Made by a program: the position numbers and the translations under genes. 64,000 bases of DNA from Struthio camelus (Eukaryota; Chordata; Aves; Struthioniformes; Struthionidae), in the NCBI RefSeq assembly GCF_040807025.1, contig NC_090968.1, forward strand, positions 1 to 64,000. Reading direction: 5' to 3'. Each line of letters starts with the position of its first letter. Positions within the stretch are counted from its first letter, which is position 1. Below, piece by piece: positions 59,301-64,000 of this stretch. Under the pieces are notes generated by a model. That model was not told where the DNA came from and made no database searches. It saw nothing but the letters and a program-made list of their open reading frames with translations.

Positions 59301-60723
59301 AAGGCACCCAAGCCAGTATGGTGATAAGAGACTCTGTACCTGACCAGATCATTTCGCAGTGGGCCCCAAGCATCACCACATTGATGTCTGCACTGACAGA
59401 TGGGAAAGTGTTCGGAGAAAAACCACGAGTCAGCTTTCAAGCACCATTAGATGTATGGGGCTCTCAGGTTATGAGGGACAACGCAGACAGATTCCTCATA
59501 CGCACTGGCTGAGTAGGAAGCGTCAACTCGGACAAAGAGGCCTTCTGACTATCATGTGAAAGTTGACGAGGACTGGAGCACGGCATCTGCTGGGGCTTTA
59601 ACTGCAAGACTCCACACTGGACCAAGTTAGTCATTTTGCAAGAAGGGATGCTGCTCCTGCCTCACAAGCAGAGCTTGTCATTTTGTACCACCCAACAGCC
59701 TTTCCTCAGATTCCAGGATCTACCCCAAAATAATTACAAAACTCATAGCTTTGCATAACAATGGCACAGACATGTGAAAAAAGTACTTGTCAACTACCAC
59801 GTAAATAACAAACAGTGAAAAGAGGAAAAAAACCCAGCTCATGGGGACAATAGCAAATGTGTGCACATGACATTCTGACAAACTGCTGGCTAGAGAAGAA
59901 AATTGTTTGCCAGCAATCCAATTACACCTGACCTCCCTGCAGGGGACGATTCAGGACACCTGCAACAGTTCCATGCCTTCAGCTTTCTAGAGAAGCTCCA
60001 GAGAAGACACGAACCTGATCTAAACAAGGGAACTTGGCTTGTCCCGAAAAGGTGCAATTTGCTTACTTGCTTTGGAAACTCTGCCATCATAAACAAACAA
60101 ACAAAATACCATACACACCCCCCCCCAAACAGTTACAAAGGGATTATTTAAGAGTCTTGCCTAAAGTCTGCATTAATTTAAGACCAGGGCACCCAAAGGT
60201 GCACACAGAATTTGTCACTCACCATTACTGCAAACAGCCAGAGACACTACAAAGGTCAGCCCGAGGAGAAGAGGGTTAAGTAACAATACCCACTCTTGAC
60301 CAGAGAGACTGTTGTTCTGTCCTTCTTTACCAAACACTTGGTGCGTTAGAAGCCGTTTGATCACACAGGGCAAGACCCATTTTCTCCTCGTGATTCAGAA
60401 GGGAACAGGGGAGTCTTGGCTTTCCTAAAGCAGCCATAGCCAGGAAACACTGATGCACAGAAGGCAGAAGCAAGGAAACGTGAACCCCTGCTTAGCTAGC
60501 TCCGTCTCCAGCAGCAATGCACACCTCGAGCAGAGGGTTTTGCTCTGTCTTTACCATTTGGGTTTAAGCAAGGGCCTGGGCGAAAGGAATTAAGGACATT
60601 TGTGTCGAGGAACATTGGAAACAAAGGGAAGAAAACGGGCCCTAACCTGTAAAGGGTTTGAAAAAGTTCTTGATGCAAAGGAGAGCAACGGGCTTGAGCT
60701 GGCTTCAACCCACGTATTCCTTC
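56327..60723. other. 4.4 kb without recognisable gene (unit C)
   Basis: Counterpart of 15601-19996; no private gene-like feature. Confidence 0.5.
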
Positions 60724-60933
60724 CTGGCGACTGGGGAGGCCCAGCGTTGTGACAGTGAGCCCATGATAGTAATGGGTAAAGGGGATCACATTGGTGTTGT
60801 GATGGAACTGTATAATGCAACTGCTAGAGTTTGTGAAGTGTACACTTGCATTGTGGTTTCAGACTGTTGCTGTATCGCTCTGCTAAATCAGACATCCCAT
60901 GTAGCATCAAATACCTCGAAAGGAAACTGTTAT
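60724..60933 (+). repeat. Dispersed repeat, copy 2 of the pair (unit C)
   Basis: As in unit B. Confidence 0.58.
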
Positions 60934-61417
60934 GGGGATGGGAGCTCTCACAGCTCCAGGCCTTTCTGCCCCTGTCGCGCTACAACACTGGCTGAAAGCA
61001 CCACTCCGTTTCCCCCGGAGGGTGGCAAACAGCTCCCGCGCCCAGCTCAGGTTTCGGGGGCCAGTTCCCTTCCAGCGACTCCCACAGGGGAGCCCAGCAG
61101 AGCGGGGCCCAGCGGCAGCAGCCTTTCCTGGCGGAGGCTCCGCTGGAGGACAACTCCCACTGCCCCGGGGCCGGCCTCACGCTGCTGGGGCGAGGGCAGG
61201 AGCCGGAGCCGCCCGCGAGGCCGCGTGTGGAGAGAGCAGAGAGCTCGGAGCTGTGACGTGCGGGTCTGCGGGGGACCGGCCTCGGGCGGCGGTGGGGAGG
61301 GCAGTGGCACCTGGCGCTGCAGGGCCCCGGGCCTGGGCTGCTGAAGAGAAGGAAGGGGAGGCCCAGGTAATGAGAAGCTCCTGTGTGTCTTCGGCCTTGC
61401 GGCTGAGGAAGTAAAAG

Positions 61418-61570
61418 GGGGTGATTGTGGTGGTGCTGATGAGGGGCCTGGAGGACATCCCCTGTCTGGAGATGGTCAGCAAGAGCATGCTGGTGCTGGC
61501 CAAAGTGGTGCATGAGCTGAAGGGCAAGGACCTGGGCTCCGCTTTCAGGGACACTGCCAAGTGCAAAGAC
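61418..61570 (+). pseudogene. Possible MROH-like exon remnant, unit D
   Basis: Same open stretch as in the other units; no copy-specific coding change seen. Confidence 0.32.
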
Positions 61571-61938
61571 CATGGCGGGGCACGGTGGCCCTCACGAGTC
61601 CACAACGTCTGCTCGATTCACACGCCGTCTCCAGGCTCGGACGCCTTTGCCTGCTCAACACCCTGGGACAAGACAACCCCGGGCCTTGGAAAGTACACCG
61701 AGTACACCAAAGGAAGGAAACTCTGAACCCCCTCCCCCCCAACAACCACCTCAAATCACCCCCTGCCCACAAAGGCCACCATGTGAAAAGACTCTGGGGC
61801 TCCAAGGGCCTCTCTCTGCGTGCGCACAAAGCACACTCGACCACACCAAAGCGGTCTCCGAGGACGTCTTATTCAGCGGGCACCCAGCAGGCTCCACGAG
61901 GCCGAGACCTACGGAGACGTGGGGCTGGGCGACGGCTG

Positions 61939-64000
61939 TCAGGAAGGCAGCAGCCCCTCACTCCACAGGCTCAGGGTCTCTCCCAGCACGTACACCAGGT
62001 GAGCATAGCTCTGCTCGGGTAGCAGCCACAGCAGCAGCCGGTAGAGGAACTCCTGGTCATACTGGGAAGCGTAGAGCACCACGGCGCCCAGCACGAAGCC
62101 GACGACCAGCTCCAGGCAGATGAAGAGCGTGCAGAGTCTCCTGGGGCACAGCGCAGGCATGGGAGAGGGCGCAGGGCAGGTGCATCCCAACCCTCTCCTG
62201 CCCTGCACCCACCGCTGGGCCACGCGGGCCCCTTCAGCCAGCCCCACCGTCTGCGCCCCCACCCCCCAACACGCACTGCTCGTCGCTCCCTGGTGGAGGG
62301 TTGCAGAAGAGCCGCCAGGAGCCCAGAAAGAAGAAAGCTTGGCGCAAGGAATGCGCTGCCGGGGCGTGATTCCCAGCTGCAAAGCCCACAGCCAGTGAGC
62401 AGGACCCGCCAGGCCGCAGCCCGCTCGCTGCACAGCAGCCCACACGTGAGCCGCAGGGCATCAGGGACCCCAGGGGCAACTCACTGCAGCCACGTAGCCA
62501 TGCCGCATCTCTTTGCCAGCTCCTGCCTCTCCTGCAGGCCAACACAGAGCGGGGACACTTGTGGGACCCACACGGGGCTGCATGGCGCCCCTCTCCCCAG
62601 CAAGACCCTGCCAGCTCCTGCAGGCTTTGGCGCTGCCTCTCCCCCTTACCAGCTTCGCTTCCAGCAGCTCCGGCAGCACAGACCCCTCCACCTCGGGCTC
62701 CTGCTCCATCTGCTGCTTGCTGCAGGCAACAGAGCTTGCTTGGGCGAGCGCTGACCTCCATGGCCGCTGGGGCTGCCCGTCGCAACATACTGCTGCCCCA
62801 CAGCAGCCATCGGGGTCTCCTGTCCCGCCACATGCTGCACAGAGCCCCTGCATCCCCTCCCCGAGGCCGGCACTGGCGTCCTCTGGCCCTCCAGCTGCAG
62901 CACAGAGCTGCTGCATGCGCCTGTGGGGAGAGGTGTCCCCGGTGCCCACTCACTAGGCATTTTCCAGCTCCAGCTCCTCCACTTCCTCTCGAAGTGGCCT
63001 CAGTTCAGCCCGCAGCACCTGGCAGACAGAAGGGGCCCGGTCCACGTGCCTGCTGCAGCCTCCTCCAAAGCCCCCGGCCAGTGGGCGCCCACCACCCTCT
63101 GCCCTCGCCCCTTTGGCACTACCTTTGCCCGCTTCTCCTGCTCACGCAGCTGCTGCTTCAGCTGGGCCGAGCGCTGCTGCTCCTGCAACTCACAGGGCAC
63201 ACAATGCAATGCCACCAGTGGAGCTGGCAGCTGGGCAGCCCCCTCCGCCTCCAGCCCCAGGGCTCGGCCCCCTCGCAACTGCCCCGCCCCAGGGCCCCGG
63301 GAGGGCTGGCCACAGACAAGGCCAGCCAAAGGGGAGTCACGGCCCCTGGGGCTAGTGCCCTCCCCAGGCCCACTGCTGGCCAAGGCTGAGGGGTGCACCG
63401 ATGCCAGCACTGGCACCCCACCAGCACTGGCACCCCACTGCTGCCAGCGCAGCTCTCCCTCTCCCCTGTACCTCGTCGAGCTCCTGCAGCCTCATGCGCC
63501 TCTCCTCCTTGGCTGCCTGCAAGCGCTCCTGCGGCAGAGGAGAGGAAGAGGAGCACTCAGCAGGGCACGGGCTCTCTCCTGTGAGATCTGCTCCTGGCAG
63601 CGGGTCCCAGGCCCTCCGCCCTCCCGGCTGCCCTCGGCCCCCAGCTCCCACTCTGCCACTGTCCCTCGCACGCGCCTCCCCTCTGTACCCAGCTCTGCAG
63701 GCACCAGCGGGCAGCCAGAGGCCCCTGGCTCCGCTCACCTCCAGCTGGGGCAGCAGCTCCTCCATCACCTGCAGCTCCTGCTGGCTGCTGCAGCACCGCT
63801 GCCTGAGGGCACAGTTCTCCCGTGCCAGCTCCTGGGCAGCAGCCTGCAGCTCCTGCTTCTCCTCCTGCTGCATGGGGAAGGGGGCAGAGCAGGGCTTCAG
63901 AGCCAAGCAGAGGGGGCACAGAGCAGGCCTTCAGCGGGGGCACCACCAGCCCCGCGCACCAAGGCCACTCCACGCCTACCAGGCACCGCAGCAGCTCCTT
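61939..64000 (-). CDS. TMCO5: TMCO5-like gene, unit D copy, 5' part cut by window end
   Basis: Visible exons, 3' to 5': 61939-62140 (membrane anchor and stop), 62485-62531, 62650-62719, 62954-63018, 63123-63182, 63472-63528, 63739-63867, and 63980-64000, the 3' end of the second exon. The remainder, with the ATG exon, lies beyond the window. The visible part has intact splice sites and frame. A synonymous change (GCA to GCG Ala, plus-strand T to C at 62656) is private to this copy. Confidence 0.83.

Larger units (their letters stand above)
40733..61095. repeat. Tandem unit C (20,363 bp)
   Basis: Third copy. It shares the 7 bp shorter form at 46144-46147 and the CAA codon (no stop) with unit B, but the shorter C-tract near 41366 and the complete GTGCCCTC stretch near 47356 with unit A. 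It is therefore a mixture of A-like and B-like states. Confidence 0.97.
61096..64000. repeat. Tandem unit D, partial (first 2,905 bp)
   Basis: Fourth copy, cut by the window end inside exon 2 of the TMCO5-like gene. At base 61191 it has C like unit A, where B and C have T. At base 63823 it has T like unit C, where A and B have C. Confidence 0.97.

Noticed and set aside
1-64000. Array as ribosomal DNA or as a viral concatemer
   Set aside because: No rRNA sequence is present. The repeat contains spliced vertebrate genes and CR1 tails, and no viral structural or replication genes.
1-64000. CRISPR array, operons or other prokaryotic systems
   Set aside because: The only repeat structure is the 20 kb unit, simple repeats and dispersed elements; gene structure is eukaryotic with introns.

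Overview
The window is vertebrate nuclear DNA, almost certainly from a bird. Two CR1 LINE 3' tails end in the short ATTCTGTGA-type terminus typical of archosaurs. The genes are compact and GC-rich with introns of about 100-350 bp, and both recognisable proteins are vertebrate families. Nothing prokaryotic or plasmid-like was seen.

The whole 64 kb is one head-to-tail tandem array of a ~20.36 kb unit. Taking base 1 as an arbitrary origin, unit A is 1-20368 (20368 bp), unit B 20369-40732 (20364 bp), unit C 40733-61095 (20363 bp) and unit D 61096-64000 (first 2905 bp only). The units differ only by scattered single-base changes and a few 1-7 bp indels, mostly in homopolymers. Both window edges fall inside the array, so its true copy number and ends are not visible.

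Layout of one unit (unit A): ~323-475, a possible maestro-heat-repeat (MROH)-like exon remnant; 844-3286 (minus), a nine-exon gene whose exons splice in phase to a 298-residue coiled-coil, tail-anchored protein that I assign to the TMCO5 family; 5310-5523, a ~210 bp repeat whose diverged partner lies at 19997-20206; 5536-5732 and 8606-8741, CR1 tails; 9376-12057 (plus), a short TOPORS-like RING E3 ligase gene; 13986-14057 and 14201-14272 (minus), a pair of duplicated 72 bp phase-1 exon-like blocks, the second without an AG acceptor; ~15276-15600, a TAGTTA-rich low-complexity stretch; then about 4.4 kb with no recognisable gene.

The two clear genes are divergently oriented about 6 kb apart, and each is open in every complete copy. 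Mammalian TMCO5 is testis-enriched and TOPORS is a nuclear SUMO/ubiquitin ligase. My inference is an ampliconic, possibly germ-cell-expressed, gene array; sex linkage or germline restriction cannot be judged from sequence alone. Site patterns between units are incongruent, which fits gene conversion or unequal exchange among copies.
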